The notes under the pieces are model-generated. The model searched no databases and was not told the origin of the DNA. It saw only the letters and a program-made list of their open reading frames with translations. From the NCBI RefSeq assembly GCF_035944375.1, contig NZ_DASZBE010000042.1: 64,000 nucleotides of DNA; one strand, written 5' to 3'. Source of the DNA: Allobosea sp035944375. Its GTDB lineage: Bacteria > Pseudomonadota > Alphaproteobacteria > Rhizobiales > Beijerinckiaceae. Shown in pieces: positions 17,081-25,258 of the stretch. How positions within the stretch are numbered: the first letter of the stretch is position 1; each line of letters begins with the position of its first letter. The position numbers and the translations under genes are program-made.

Positions 17081-17107
17081 TGTGACGGTCTCGAAGGCTG
17101 TATGTCC

Positions 17108-17182
17108 TGGAGCGGGAGAAGGGATTCGAACCCTCGACCCCAACCTTGGCAAGGTTGTGCTCTACCCCTGAGCTACTCCCGC
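17108..17182 (-). tRNA. tRNA-Gly (GCC)
   Basis: A 75-base cloverleaf read on the - strand, with the acceptor stem GCGGGAG pairing to CTCCCGC and a 3' TCCA encoded (CCA in the DNA). The D-arm is AGCTCAGGGGTAGAGC, the anticodon arm ACCTTGCCAAGGT with anticodon GCC (complement at 17148-17150), and the T-arm contains GGTTCGAATCC. All invariant bases are in place, so it should be functional and decode GGC and GGT glycine codons. Confidence 0.97.
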
Positions 17183-17390
17183 ATCAGGACATCGGCGCGG
17201 CGTTTCCGCCGCGGAGGCCGGCTTATTGCCCCAAAGCGGCGCACAGTGCAAGCGCCTTGTTGCGGCAATTTCATCTTTTCCCGGAAGCGCCGCGGAACGC
17301 GCCGATCCGGTCGCGCGCGAGCGCTTGTAGCGGCGTTTGCGGCGGGTTACGCAGCGCTCCAACGCTTTTTCGAGGCCGGGCCGCCTTCCC

Positions 17391-17930
17391 ATGTCGCAGA
17401 TTCCCCCCGCAGCGCCGCTGACGCCCGAGCAACTCTGTGCCCATCTGAGTGCGCGCGGCATCGCCTATGTGCGCGTCGATCACGAGGCGGTCTTCACCGT
17501 CGCCGAATCCCAGGCGCTGCGCGGCACGCTGCCGGGGCTGCATTCCAAGAACCTGTTCGTGAAGGACAAGAAGGGCCGGCTCTTCCTGGTCTCGGCGCGC
17601 GAGAATGCGCGCATCGACCTCAAGCGCCTGCATGAGACGCTGGGCGCGAGCGGGCGGCTCTCCTTCTGCTCGGCCGAGGCGCTGATGGAGAAGCTCGGCG
17701 TCACGCCGGGCTCGGTGACTGCGCTCGCAGTCATTAATGACCGCGCGGGTGCCGTGACGATGGTGCTCGACCGCAATCTCGCCACCGGCGAGCCGGTGAA
17801 CTTCCACCCGCTGATCAACACCGCGACGCTGCGGCTCGAGCTGGACGATCTGCTGGCCTTCCTGCGCGAGACCGGCCACGATCCGATGATCGTCGATTTG
17901 CCGGTTCCCGATGATGGACAGAACGCCTGA
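17391..17930 (+). CDS. Prolyl-tRNA synthetase-associated (YbaK/ProX) editing protein
   Basis: A 179-residue free-standing editing domain of the INS/YbaK superfamily. It shows RGIAYVRVDHEAVFTVAESQ at the start and SKNLFVKDKKGRLFLVSARE with the conserved lysine of the active site. Relatives (ProXp-ala/PrdX) hydrolyse Ala-tRNA(Pro) made in error by prolyl-tRNA synthetase. The closing motif NFHPLINTATLRL is family-typical. The ATG at 17391 is preferred over an upstream in-frame ATG inside low-quality sequence. It is the first gene after the divergent tRNA-Gly. Confidence 0.88.
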   Translation: MSQIPPAAPLTPEQLCAHLSARGIAYVRVDHEAVFTVAESQALRGTLPGLHSKNLFVKDKKGRLFLVSARENARIDLKRLHETLGASGRLSFCSAEALMEKLGVTPGSVTALAVINDRAGAVTMVLDRNLATGEPVNFHPLINTATLRLELDDLLAFLRETGHDPMIVDLPVPDDGQNA

Positions 17931-18008
17931 TCCTCCCCATCTATGGGGCCGGCTGCGGGCGCGGCCGGACCACCCCGTTTCCGATATGCAGGCGATGAAG
18001 GACGACCC

Positions 18009-18908
18009 ATGCTGGTCAATGGCGACACGGCCGAACAACCCGGCCTGATCAAGGACACGAGCACCCAGGGCTTCCGGCAGGATGTCATCGCCGAGTCGAT
18101 GAAGCAGCCGGTGCTCGTCGACTTCTGGGCGCCGTGGTGCGGCCCCTGCAAGCAGCTGACCCCGGTGATCGAGAAGGTGGTCAAGGCGGCGCGCGGCAAG
18201 GTGCGCCTCGTCAAGATGAACATCGACGAGTTCCCGGAGATCCCCGGCCAGCTCGGCATCCAGTCGATTCCCGCGGTCATCGCCTTCAAGCAGGGCCAGC
18301 CGATCGATGGCTTCATGGGCGCCCAGCCCGAGAGCCAGGTGAAGGCCTTCATCGAGAAGCTCGTCGGGGCGATGGGGCCCGGCCAGACTGAAGAGCTGAT
18401 CGCGGCCGCCAAGGCGGCGACGGAAGCCGGCGACGCTGCCGGCGCGAGCGAACTCTACGCCCATGTGCTGGAGCTCGAGCCGGAGAACGTCGCGGCGATC
18501 GCGGGGCTGGCGAAGCTGCATCTCGACATGGGTGATCTCGAAGGGGCGACCGGCATCCTCGGCATGGTGCCCGAGGCGAAGGCGGCCGATCCGGCCGTGG
18601 TGGCGGTGCGTGCCGCGATCGAGCTGGCGCAGCAGGCGGCGGCGCTCGGGGACACGGCGGAGCTGGAGGCGAAGGTCGCCGCGGATCCGAAGGACCACCA
18701 GGCGCGTTTCGATCTGGCGCTGGCGCTGAATGCGCGCGACCGGCGCGAGGAGGCGGTCGATCATCTGATGGCCATCATCAAAACCGACCGTACCTGGAAC
18801 GACGACGGCGCGCGCAAGCAGCTGCTGCAGTTCTTCGAGGCTTGGGGGCCGATGGACGAGCACAGCATGGCGGGGCGGCGCAAGCTCTCCACCCTGTTGT
18901 TCTCCTGA
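18009..18908 (+). CDS. Thioredoxin-domain co-chaperone with TPR tail (CnoX/YbbN-like)
   Basis: A 299-residue protein. The N-terminal thioredoxin fold (about residues 20-125) has the complete active site WAPWCGPC with Cys44 and Cys47. The rest is a helical tetratricopeptide-like region with repeated AxxLA...D patterns, then a KLSTLLF tail. In E. coli CnoX/YbbN this layout protects proteins under oxidative stress and passes them to GroEL and DnaK; alphaproteobacterial members often keep the CGPC site, as here. The ATG at 18009 matches family starts. The downstream LON-domain gene is 16 bases away. Confidence 0.9.
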   Translation: MLVNGDTAEQPGLIKDTSTQGFRQDVIAESMKQPVLVDFWAPWCGPCKQLTPVIEKVVKAARGKVRLVKMNIDEFPEIPGQLGIQSIPAVIAFKQGQPIDGFMGAQPESQVKAFIEKLVGAMGPGQTEELIAAAKAATEAGDAAGASELYAHVLELEPENVAAIAGLAKLHLDMGDLEGATGILGMVPEAKAADPAVVAVRAAIELAQQAAALGDTAELEAKVAADPKDHQARFDLALALNARDRREEAVDHLMAIIKTDRTWNDDGARKQLLQFFEAWGPMDEHSMAGRRKLSTLLFS

Positions 18909-18924
18909 ACGCGAGGAGCGGCCG

Positions 18925-19596
18925 ATGGGCATGAACGCCGTCTATGAGGGGCCGGAGGACTGCCCGGCCGTGGTGCCGGTCTTCCCGCTCGGAGGCGCGC
19001 TGCTGCTGCCCCGCGGGCAGATGCCGCTCAACATCTTCGAGCCGCGCTACATCGCCATGATCGACGACGCGATCCGCACGCACCGTGTCGTCGGCATCGT
19101 CCAGCCGGAGCCGGAGAGCAGCCGTCAGGCGGCGACGCCGGGGTTGCTGCAGGTCGGCTGCCTCGGCCGGATCACGCAGTTCGCCGAGACCGGCGACGAC
19201 CGCTACATCCTGACGCTGACGGGGGTCGCACGCTTCCGCATCGCCGAGGAACTCTCGGTGACGACGCCCTATCGCCAGTGCCGCGTCGGCTATGACGATT
19301 ATCTGATCGATTTCACGGCGCGAGCCGGCGAGGACGCCGTCGACCGCAACGCCCTGCTCAAGGCCCTGCGCGCCTTCGCCAAGGCGAGCGAGCTCAAGAT
19401 CGACTGGAAGGGCGTCAACGAGGCCCCCAACGAGGCGCTGGTCAACGCGCTCTCGATGATGTGCCCCTTCGGGCCGCGCGAGAAGCAGGCCCTGCTGGAA
19501 GCGCCGACCCTGAAGGAGCGCGCCGAGGTGCTGGTCGCGATCACCGAGATCGAGCTGGCCCGCAATGGCGGCGACCCCGAGACGACGCTGCAGTGA
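18925..19596 (+). CDS. LON peptidase substrate-binding domain protein
   Basis: A 223-residue protein consisting only of the LON N-terminal (PUA-like) domain: PVFPLGGALLLPRGQMPLNI, FEPRYIAMIDDAIRTHRVVG, GCLGRITQFAETGDDRY. There is no AAA or protease part, so it is not a Lon protease. Stand-alone members are widespread, and their role, presumably binding peptides or unfolded protein, is unproven. It follows the thioredoxin-TPR gene in what is likely an operon with a protein-quality-control theme. An AGGAG site (gcgaggagcgg) precedes the ATG. Confidence 0.88.
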   Translation: MGMNAVYEGPEDCPAVVPVFPLGGALLLPRGQMPLNIFEPRYIAMIDDAIRTHRVVGIVQPEPESSRQAATPGLLQVGCLGRITQFAETGDDRYILTLTGVARFRIAEELSVTTPYRQCRVGYDDYLIDFTARAGEDAVDRNALLKALRAFAKASELKIDWKGVNEAPNEALVNALSMMCPFGPREKQALLEAPTLKERAEVLVAITEIELARNGGDPETTLQ

Positions 19597-19623
19597 ATTT
19601 CTCCCCGTTTCCCTCTCCGCGCC

Positions 19624-19729
19624 GTCATCCCGGGCGACCGAAGGGAGAACCGGGATCCATTCCTGAGCCTCCCAGGACCAGCGTTCCGGAATGGATCCCT
19701 GATCTCCGCTGCGCTGCGTCCGGGATGAC
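19624..19729. repeat. Intergenic palindromic repeat, family R1 (GTCATCCCGG type)
   Basis: A 106-base element between the LON-domain gene and the MFS gene. The ends are a perfect 10-base inverted repeat (GTCATCCCGG / CCGGGATGAC) and an inner perfect 11-base pair GGATCCATTCC (19653-19663) / GGAATGGATCC (19688-19698) forms a second stem. Elements of this look recur between genes in many Hyphomicrobiales. Only one copy occurs in this window. It could fold in RNA as a long hairpin between the two co-directional genes. Confidence 0.75.
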
Positions 19730-19777
19730 TGCGCGTTTGGATTCGGGTGCTGAAACCTCCAACGCCCGGTGGCGCTG

Positions 19778-21175
19778 ATGAACGCGGTCACGGAGACGGC
19801 GGCCATAGCGCCCGTCCACTACCCTCCACGGCGCGCCGTCACCGCCTGGCTGTTCTTCGACTGGGCGGCGCAGCCCTTCTTCACGCTGATCACGACCTTC
19901 GTCTTCGCGCCCTTCTTCGCAGCCGCGCTCGCCGCCGATCCGGCGCAGGGGCAGGCGCTGTGGGGCTATGCGACGGGCTTCGCGGGGCTTTGCATCGCAC
20001 TGCTCTCGCCGATCCTCGGCGGGATCGCCGACCGGACCGGGCCGCGCAAGCCCTGGATCGCGGTCTTCGGCGCGATGCTGGTGCTGGGCTCGGGCGCGCT
20101 CTGGTTCGCCGTGCCGGGATCGCCCTGGGCGGTGCCGATCGCACTGTGCGGCTTCGTGCTGGCGACGATCGGGGCCGAGTTCGCGACCACCTTCAACAAT
20201 GCGATGATGACGCGGCTGGTGCCGCCCGAACGGCTCGGCTGGCTGTCGGGCACGGGCTGGGCGATCGGCTATCTCGGCGGGCTGATCTCGCTCGCGCTGA
20301 CGCTGGCGCTGCTGGCGGCCGATCCGCTCACCGGCAAGACGCTGGCGGGGCTGACGCCGATCCTCGGGCTGGATGCCGCGGCGCGAGAGGGGGACCGTTT
20401 CTCCGGGCCGCTGACGGCGCTGTGGTTCGTCGTCTTCGTCGCGCCGATGTTCCTGTTCACGCCCGACACGGTGCGCTCGGGTCTCAGCCTGCGCGCGGCC
20501 GCGAAAGGCGGCGTCGGGCGCCTGATGGCGACGCTGCGCGAACTGCCGCGGCTGCCCTCGCTCGGGCGCTTCCTGCTCGCCAACATGGTCTATCAGGACG
20601 CGCTGGTGGCGTTGTTTGCCTTCGGGGGCATCTATGCCGCCGGCGTCTTCGGCTGGCAGACGATCGAGATCGGCGTCTTCGGCATCCTGCTGACGGTGAC
20701 CGGCACATTCGGTGCCTGGATCGGTGGCCGGGTCGATGATGCGATCGGCGGGAAGACGGTGGTGCTGGGCGCGATCGGCTGCCTGCTGCTGGCCTGCCTC
20801 GGCATCCTGTCGCTGGCGCCCGACCGGATCCTGTTCGTGGTCGAGGCGGCGCCGGCGACGCCCGGCGACGGGCTGTTCGGCTCGCTGCCGGAGAAGGTCT
20901 ATCTGGGCTTGGGCCTTCTGATCGGGCTGGTGGCGGGGCCGCTGCAGGCCTCCTCGCGCAGCCTGATGGCGCGGCTGGCGCCGCCGGAGCGCGTCGGCGA
21001 GTTCTTCGGGCTGTTCGCCCTGTCGGGGAAGGTCACGTCGTTCCTGGGACCGACGCTGGTGGCGCTGGCGACGACGGTGTTCGCCAGCCAGCGCGCGGGG
21101 CTGGCCGTGCTGATCCTGTTCTTCCTGACCGGTGGTGCGCTGCTGGCGGGGGTGAAGGTGAAACGGGCGTTGTAG
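19778..21175 (+). CDS. MFS transporter (UMF1/Atg22-like family)
   Basis: A 465-residue integral membrane protein with about twelve helices. The pattern AWLFFDWAAQPFFTLITTFVFAPFFA at the start, ATIGAEFATTFNNAMM, SGTGWAIGYLGG and late ASSRSLMARLAPPERVGEFFGL is that of the UMF1 (unknown major facilitator) family found across Proteobacteria. Its substrate is unknown. An in-frame GTG nine bases upstream is an alternative start. It is separated from the previous gene by the R1 repeat and from the convergent homospermidine synthase gene by an R2 repeat. Confidence 0.88.
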   Translation: MNAVTETAAIAPVHYPPRRAVTAWLFFDWAAQPFFTLITTFVFAPFFAAALAADPAQGQALWGYATGFAGLCIALLSPILGGIADRTGPRKPWIAVFGAMLVLGSGALWFAVPGSPWAVPIALCGFVLATIGAEFATTFNNAMMTRLVPPERLGWLSGTGWAIGYLGGLISLALTLALLAADPLTGKTLAGLTPILGLDAAAREGDRFSGPLTALWFVVFVAPMFLFTPDTVRSGLSLRAAAKGGVGRLMATLRELPRLPSLGRFLLANMVYQDALVALFAFGGIYAAGVFGWQTIEIGVFGILLTVTGTFGAWIGGRVDDAIGGKTVVLGAIGCLLLACLGILSLAPDRILFVVEAAPATPGDGLFGSLPEKVYLGLGLLIGLVAGPLQASSRSLMARLAPPERVGEFFGLFALSGKVTSFLGPTLVALATTVFASQRAGLAVLILFFLTGGALLAGVKVKRAL

Positions 21176-21193
21176 CGCCCGTTCGATCCGGCT

Positions 21194-21287
21194 CGTCATG
21201 CTCGGGCTTGACCCGAGCATCTCAGAAACCAGTGCCTTTTCGTCATGAGTTTCTCGGGTCGATGCTGCGCATCGCCCGAGAATGACG
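21194..21287. repeat. Intergenic two-hairpin repeat, family R2, copy 1
   Basis: A 94-base element between the convergent stops of the MFS and homospermidine synthase genes. It contains two palindromes (GCTCGGGcttgaCCCGAGC type and a longer TTCTCGGG...CCCGAGAA type with an inner GATGC/GCATC stem). Its reverse complement aligns without gaps to 48723-48816, also 94 bases long and also between convergent genes. The stem differences are compensatory. It may serve as a two-way terminator. Confidence 0.85.
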
Positions 21288-21292
21288 GCTGT

Positions 21293-22729
21293 TCACCGAA
21301 CCAGAATGTTCCGGAACTGCCAGGGATCGCTCTCGTCGATATCCTCCGGGAAAAGCCCGGGGCGACCGTCGAGCGGGGTCCAGTCGGTGTAATAGCCGTT
21401 GACCGGGCCGAGATAGGGCATCTGGATCTCGAGGCAGCGGTCGAGGTCCATCTCCTCGACCTCGACGATGCCGGCGTTGGGATTTTCCAGCGCCCAGACC
21501 ATGCCGGCGAGCACGGCCGAGGTGACCTGCAGGCCGGTCGCGGTCTGGTAGGGGGCGAGCTTGCGGGTCTCTTCCGTGGAGAGCTGCGAGCCGAACCAGT
21601 AGGCGCCCTTGTCGTGGCCGTAGAGCAGCACGCCGAGCTCGTCGATGCCGTCGATGACCTCTTCCTCGTCGAGGATGTGATGCTCCTCCTGCGGGCGGCC
21701 GGCATTGCCGAACATCTCGTGCAGGGAGAGCACCGCGTCATTGGCGGGGTGATAGGCGTAGTGGCAGGTCGGGCGATAGATCGCCTTGCCGCTGTCGTCG
21801 CGCACCGTGAAATAGTCGGCGATCGAGATCGATTCGTTATGCGTCACCAGGAAGCCGTATTGCGGCCCTGGCGTCGGGCACCAGCTGCGGACCTTGGTCT
21901 CGGCGCCCGGCTGCATCAGGTAGATGGCCGCCTGGGATCCGGTCTCGTGGGTCCGGGCATTCTCCGGCATCCACTTCTCATGGGTGCCCCAGCCGAGCTC
22001 GGCCGGCTGGACGCCCTCTGAAATGAAGCCCTCGACCGACCAGGTATTGACGAAGACGCCCGGCGGCTTGGGGTTCTTCGAACGCTGGGTGTCGCGCTCG
22101 GCGATGTGGATGCCCTTGACGCCGACCTGCTTCATCAGCCCGGCCCATTCCTCGCGGGTGGTCGGCTGCGGCACATTGAGGCGCATGTCAGACGCGACGT
22201 TCAGCAGAGCCTTCTTGGCGAGCCAGGAGGCCATGCCGGGATTGGCGCCGCAGCAGGAGACGGCCGTGGTCGAGCCCGCTGGCCGGGCGCGCTTGGCGGC
22301 GAGCGTCATCTCGCGCAGGGCATAGTTCGAGCGCTCGCCCGGGCCCTTGGTCTCGTCGAAATAGAAGCCGAGCCAGGGCTCGTTGACCGTATCGATATAG
22401 AGCGCGCCGAGGCTGGAGCAGAGCTCCATGATGTCGCGCGAGCCGGTGTCGCAGGAGAGGTTCACGCAGAAGCCCTGCCCGCCGCCGGCGGTCAGCAGGG
22501 GGGACAGCATGTCCTTGTAGTTCTCGAGCGTCACGGCTTCTTGGATGAAGCGGATGCCCCGCTCGTCGAGGAGGTGGCGGTTCTGGTCATCGGGCGCGAT
22601 GACGACGAAGCGGCTCTTGTCGAACTTCAGGTGCCGTTCGATCAGCGGCAGCGTCCCGCGGCCGATCGAACCGAAGCCGATCATCACGATCGGGCCGGTG
22701 ATCTCTCCATAGACGGGCCAGGTGCTCAT
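21293..22729 (-). CDS. hss: Homospermidine synthase
   Basis: A 478-residue cytoplasmic enzyme, the normal length for bacterial homospermidine synthase. It has the NAD-binding GFGSIGRGTLPLIERHL, LSCDTGSRDIMELC, YIDTVNEPWLGFY and GANPGMASWLAKKAL. It joins two putrescine units (or putrescine and spermidine) into sym-homospermidine with NAD as bound redox aid. Putrescine would come from the ornithine decarboxylase encoded about 5 kb away on the same strand. Homospermidine is a main polyamine of many Hyphomicrobiales. It is probably transcribed alone. Confidence 0.95.
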   Translation of the reverse strand: MSTWPVYGEITGPIVMIGFGSIGRGTLPLIERHLKFDKSRFVVIAPDDQNRHLLDERGIRFIQEAVTLENYKDMLSPLLTAGGGQGFCVNLSCDTGSRDIMELCSSLGALYIDTVNEPWLGFYFDETKGPGERSNYALREMTLAAKRARPAGSTTAVSCCGANPGMASWLAKKALLNVASDMRLNVPQPTTREEWAGLMKQVGVKGIHIAERDTQRSKNPKPPGVFVNTWSVEGFISEGVQPAELGWGTHEKWMPENARTHETGSQAAIYLMQPGAETKVRSWCPTPGPQYGFLVTHNESISIADYFTVRDDSGKAIYRPTCHYAYHPANDAVLSLHEMFGNAGRPQEEHHILDEEEVIDGIDELGVLLYGHDKGAYWFGSQLSTEETRKLAPYQTATGLQVTSAVLAGMVWALENPNAGIVEVEEMDLDRCLEIQMPYLGPVNGYYTDWTPLDGRPGLFPEDIDESDPWQFRNILVR

Positions 22730-22864
22730 TCTCGGGTTGTCTCCTTTGGGATAAGCGCTGTTTCAAGGGTGGCCGCGCGGAGCCACCCCGGCTCCTAGGG
22801 GGGAAGCGTCCCTCAAGTCAAACATCAACCGTACAGGCGGTCGCCGCGGTACACCCGCGACGGT

Positions 22865-23692
22865 CTAGTGGCTGCCGGGATAATCGGCGTCGAGGACGAA
22901 GGGGTAGGGGCCGGGGAAGCGCTCGACATAAGCCGTATGCGTGACGAAGCCCGCGCCCTCGCGGAAGGAATGGAGCAGATAGGCCGGCGGCTCCATATGG
23001 AAGGTCGAGGGGCTCGCCTCCGAGAGATCGAGCGTGACCTGATGCGTCACGCTCGGCGCGATCTGCGCGACCGTGCCGGCAAAGCGCGTGATGATCGGGC
23101 GGTGGTGATGGCCGCAGAGGATGCGCTCGACATTGGGGTGACGCGCCACGATCGCCGCGAACTCCTGCGCGCCGTCGAGCAGGCGGATCGCGTCCATGTG
23201 GAGGATGCCGCAATCGAAGGGCGGGTGGTGCATGAAGATCGCGACCGGCTTGCCGTCGGCTTCCGTCAGCGCCTTGTCGAGGAAGGCGAGCCGCACGGGG
23301 CAGAGCGCGCCGGCGCTCTTGCCCGGCAGCAGCGTGTCGAGGCCGATCAGCCGCATCGGCCCGAGATCCGCGACGAACTGGACGAAGCCGCCATCGAGCA
23401 CCTGGCGGGCATCGAGTGCCAGACCGGCTGTCAGGGTTTCGCGGCGGTCATGGTTGCCCGGCACGAGCAGGACCGGGATGCCGAGGCTGTCGAGCATGGC
23501 GCGCAGCAGGTCGTATTCCTCGGCCAGGCCGCAATCGGTGAGGTCGCCGGTGATCACCAGCAGATCGGGCCGGGGCGAGAGCCGCGCCACGACATCGAAC
23601 GCGCGTTCGCTCAGCGCATTGGTCTCGGAGACGCGATAGGCGGGCTTGCCGCGCGGGCGGATATGCAGGTCGGTGATCTGGGCGATGAGCAT
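22865..23692 (-). CDS. GpdQ-like cyclic-nucleotide/glycerophosphodiester phosphodiesterase
   Basis: A 275-residue calcineurin-fold phosphodiesterase with a full two-metal site: ITDLHIR (D, H), VITGDLTD (D), VPGNHDRR (N, H), IFMHHPPF (H) and LCGHHHRP (H, H). The sequence order and the THQVTLDL patch resemble Enterobacter GpdQ, which splits glycerophosphodiesters, more than classical CpdA. The start at 23692 is the first with family similarity. It is the last gene of a - strand unit with an importer of the Ugp type, which supports a glycerophosphodiester substrate, but cyclic nucleotides remain possible. Confidence 0.88.
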   Translation of the reverse strand: MLIAQITDLHIRPRGKPAYRVSETNALSERAFDVVARLSPRPDLLVITGDLTDCGLAEEYDLLRAMLDSLGIPVLLVPGNHDRRETLTAGLALDARQVLDGGFVQFVADLGPMRLIGLDTLLPGKSAGALCPVRLAFLDKALTEADGKPVAIFMHHPPFDCGILHMDAIRLLDGAQEFAAIVARHPNVERILCGHHHRPIITRFAGTVAQIAPSVTHQVTLDLSEASPSTFHMEPPAYLLHSFREGAGFVTHTAYVERFPGPYPFVLDADYPGSH

Positions 23693-23723
23693 GGGTTTTT
23701 GCCTGGCAGGATGAAACGCGTAC

Positions 23724-23885
23724 CCCTCCCCCTTGTGGGGAGGGGCTAGGGGTGGGGGGTGGAAAGCCGAAGCGAGCGTTGGGACGATGGTGCGTTGCCG
23801 CTGCTGCCATCGCGTTGATGACCGTGCGTCGAACCCAGTCGTTCGCCCCCCACCCCCAGCCCCTCCCCACGAGGGGGAGGGGAGG
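23724..23885. repeat. Intergenic inverted repeat, family R4, copy 1
   Basis: About 160 bases between the binding-protein gene and the phosphodiesterase gene. The ends are C/G-rich arms (CCCTCCCC...GGGGAGGGG, then GGGTGGGGGG at the left; CCCCCCACCCC...CCCTCCCC at the right) that are inverted relative to each other around an ordinary central part. A related element lies between sitC and sitD at 36735-36870. The strand-biased pyrimidine and purine tracts could form a strong hairpin within the operon transcript. Confidence 0.75.
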
Positions 23886-23915
23886 AGCATGAGCGGCGAA
23901 CGTGGATGGCGCGTC

Positions 23916-25247
23916 TCAGTTCGTCGGCAGTTTCAGTGCGGTCTGCTCGACATAGGGGCGCATGATCTCGTCGGCGCCCTTCTGAGCGGCCACGAGGGCT
24001 TCCTTCGGCTGCTTCTTGCCGGAGAGCACGGCCGCCAACTCGTCCTCGATCGCCTTGCGGACGGGGACGGTCTTGTAGGTGGCGAACCACGGCTTGGCGA
24101 AGGCGAGCTGGCTGACGGCGATGCCGGCGTCGGGGTTCTTGGCGATGAACTCTTTCATCTCCGGCGTATCGTAGGCAGCCTTGTTGGGGGCGAAGTAGCC
24201 GGTAGCGCGGCTCCACCAGCCGGACTTCTCAGGCGCCGTCATCCAGTTGATCAGCGTCCAGGCGGCCTTGCGGCGCTCGCCCTCGACGCCGGTCGGGATG
24301 ACCAGCGAGGCGCCGCCGATCGGCACCTCGTTCTTCACGTTCTTCGGCACGAAGGCGACCTTGTAGGGGAACTTCGCGTTGGTCCGGATATGGGTCAGCG
24401 AGCCCGTCGAGAGCAGCATCATCGAGGCCTGGCCGGAGAGGAAGGCCGAGGAGACCGCGCCGCCCGCCTGAACGCCGGCGGGATGGACCTTGTGCTTGGC
24501 GACGAGGTCGGACCAGAAGGTCAGCGCGCCGAGCATCGAGGGCGTGTCGTAATAGACCTCGCCGCCGTAATCGACATTGAACCACTGGCCGCCATTGGAA
24601 TGGGTCAGGGCCTGCAGGATCCAGCCGCCGTAATCATAGTTGGAGGGCATCATCATGCCCCAGCGGGTGACGCGGTCGCCGTCGCGCTTGGTCAGCTTCT
24701 TGGCGGTGGTGACCAGCTCTTCCCAGTTGGCCGGCAGCTTGTCGGGGTCGAGGCCGGCTTCCTTGAGATGGTCGGTGTTGACGTAGAGCAGCGGCGTCGA
24801 GTTGTGGAAGGGCACGCCATAGACCTGACGGTCGAGCACGGCATTGCCGTGCAGCGCGTCGAAGAACTGGCCCATGAACTGGTCGTTGGTCTTGCCGTCG
24901 GCCTTGATCAGCGCGTCCATCGGCTGGATCTCGCCCTCGATCTTGAGGTCGAGCAGGAAGTTGGCGGACATGATTACGGCGGCCGGCGGCTTGCCGGCCT
25001 TCATCGCAGCGCGGGTCTTGATCAGCGTCTCGTCATAGGAACCGGTATAGACCGGCGTCGCCTTGATCGACGGGTTCTTCTCGTTGAACTCCTTGATCAT
25101 CGCGGCCATGTCGCGGGCGAGCTGGCCGTCGACGGGGACGGGGAAGAACAGCTCGATCTCGGTCGGCGCCTGCGCGAAGGCGGGCGAGAGCGCGAAGCTC
25201 GCGGCGAGCGCGGCGCCGGCGAGCACATTGCGTCTGGTGGTCGTCAT
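23916..25247 (-). CDS. Extracellular solute-binding protein, UgpB-like
   Basis: A 443-residue periplasmic binding protein of the carbohydrate/glycerol-phosphate class. The N-terminus MTTTRRNVLAGAALAASFAL is a Tat-like signal, with cleavage probable after PAFAQ. The mature part has EIELFFPVPVDGQLARDM, QVYGVPFHNSTPLLYVNTD, WTLINWMTAPEKSGWW and a late WFATYKTVPVRKAIEDELAAVLSGKK, patterns of UgpB/MalE-type proteins. It collects the substrate for the two permeases encoded upstream. A phosphodiesterase downstream suggests glycerol-3-phosphate or glycerophosphodiesters. Confidence 0.88.
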   Translation of the reverse strand: MTTTRRNVLAGAALAASFALSPAFAQAPTEIELFFPVPVDGQLARDMAAMIKEFNEKNPSIKATPVYTGSYDETLIKTRAAMKAGKPPAAVIMSANFLLDLKIEGEIQPMDALIKADGKTNDQFMGQFFDALHGNAVLDRQVYGVPFHNSTPLLYVNTDHLKEAGLDPDKLPANWEELVTTAKKLTKRDGDRVTRWGMMMPSNYDYGGWILQALTHSNGGQWFNVDYGGEVYYDTPSMLGALTFWSDLVAKHKVHPAGVQAGGAVSSAFLSGQASMMLLSTGSLTHIRTNAKFPYKVAFVPKNVKNEVPIGGASLVIPTGVEGERRKAAWTLINWMTAPEKSGWWSRATGYFAPNKAAYDTPEMKEFIAKNPDAGIAVSQLAFAKPWFATYKTVPVRKAIEDELAAVLSGKKQPKEALVAAQKGADEIMRPYVEQTALKLPTN

Positions 25248-25258
25248 GATGGCTTCCC

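Noticed and set aside
23724..23885. Possible insertion sequence with terminal inverted repeats
   Set aside because: No transposase frame fits inside 160 bases; it is an intergenic repeat at most.
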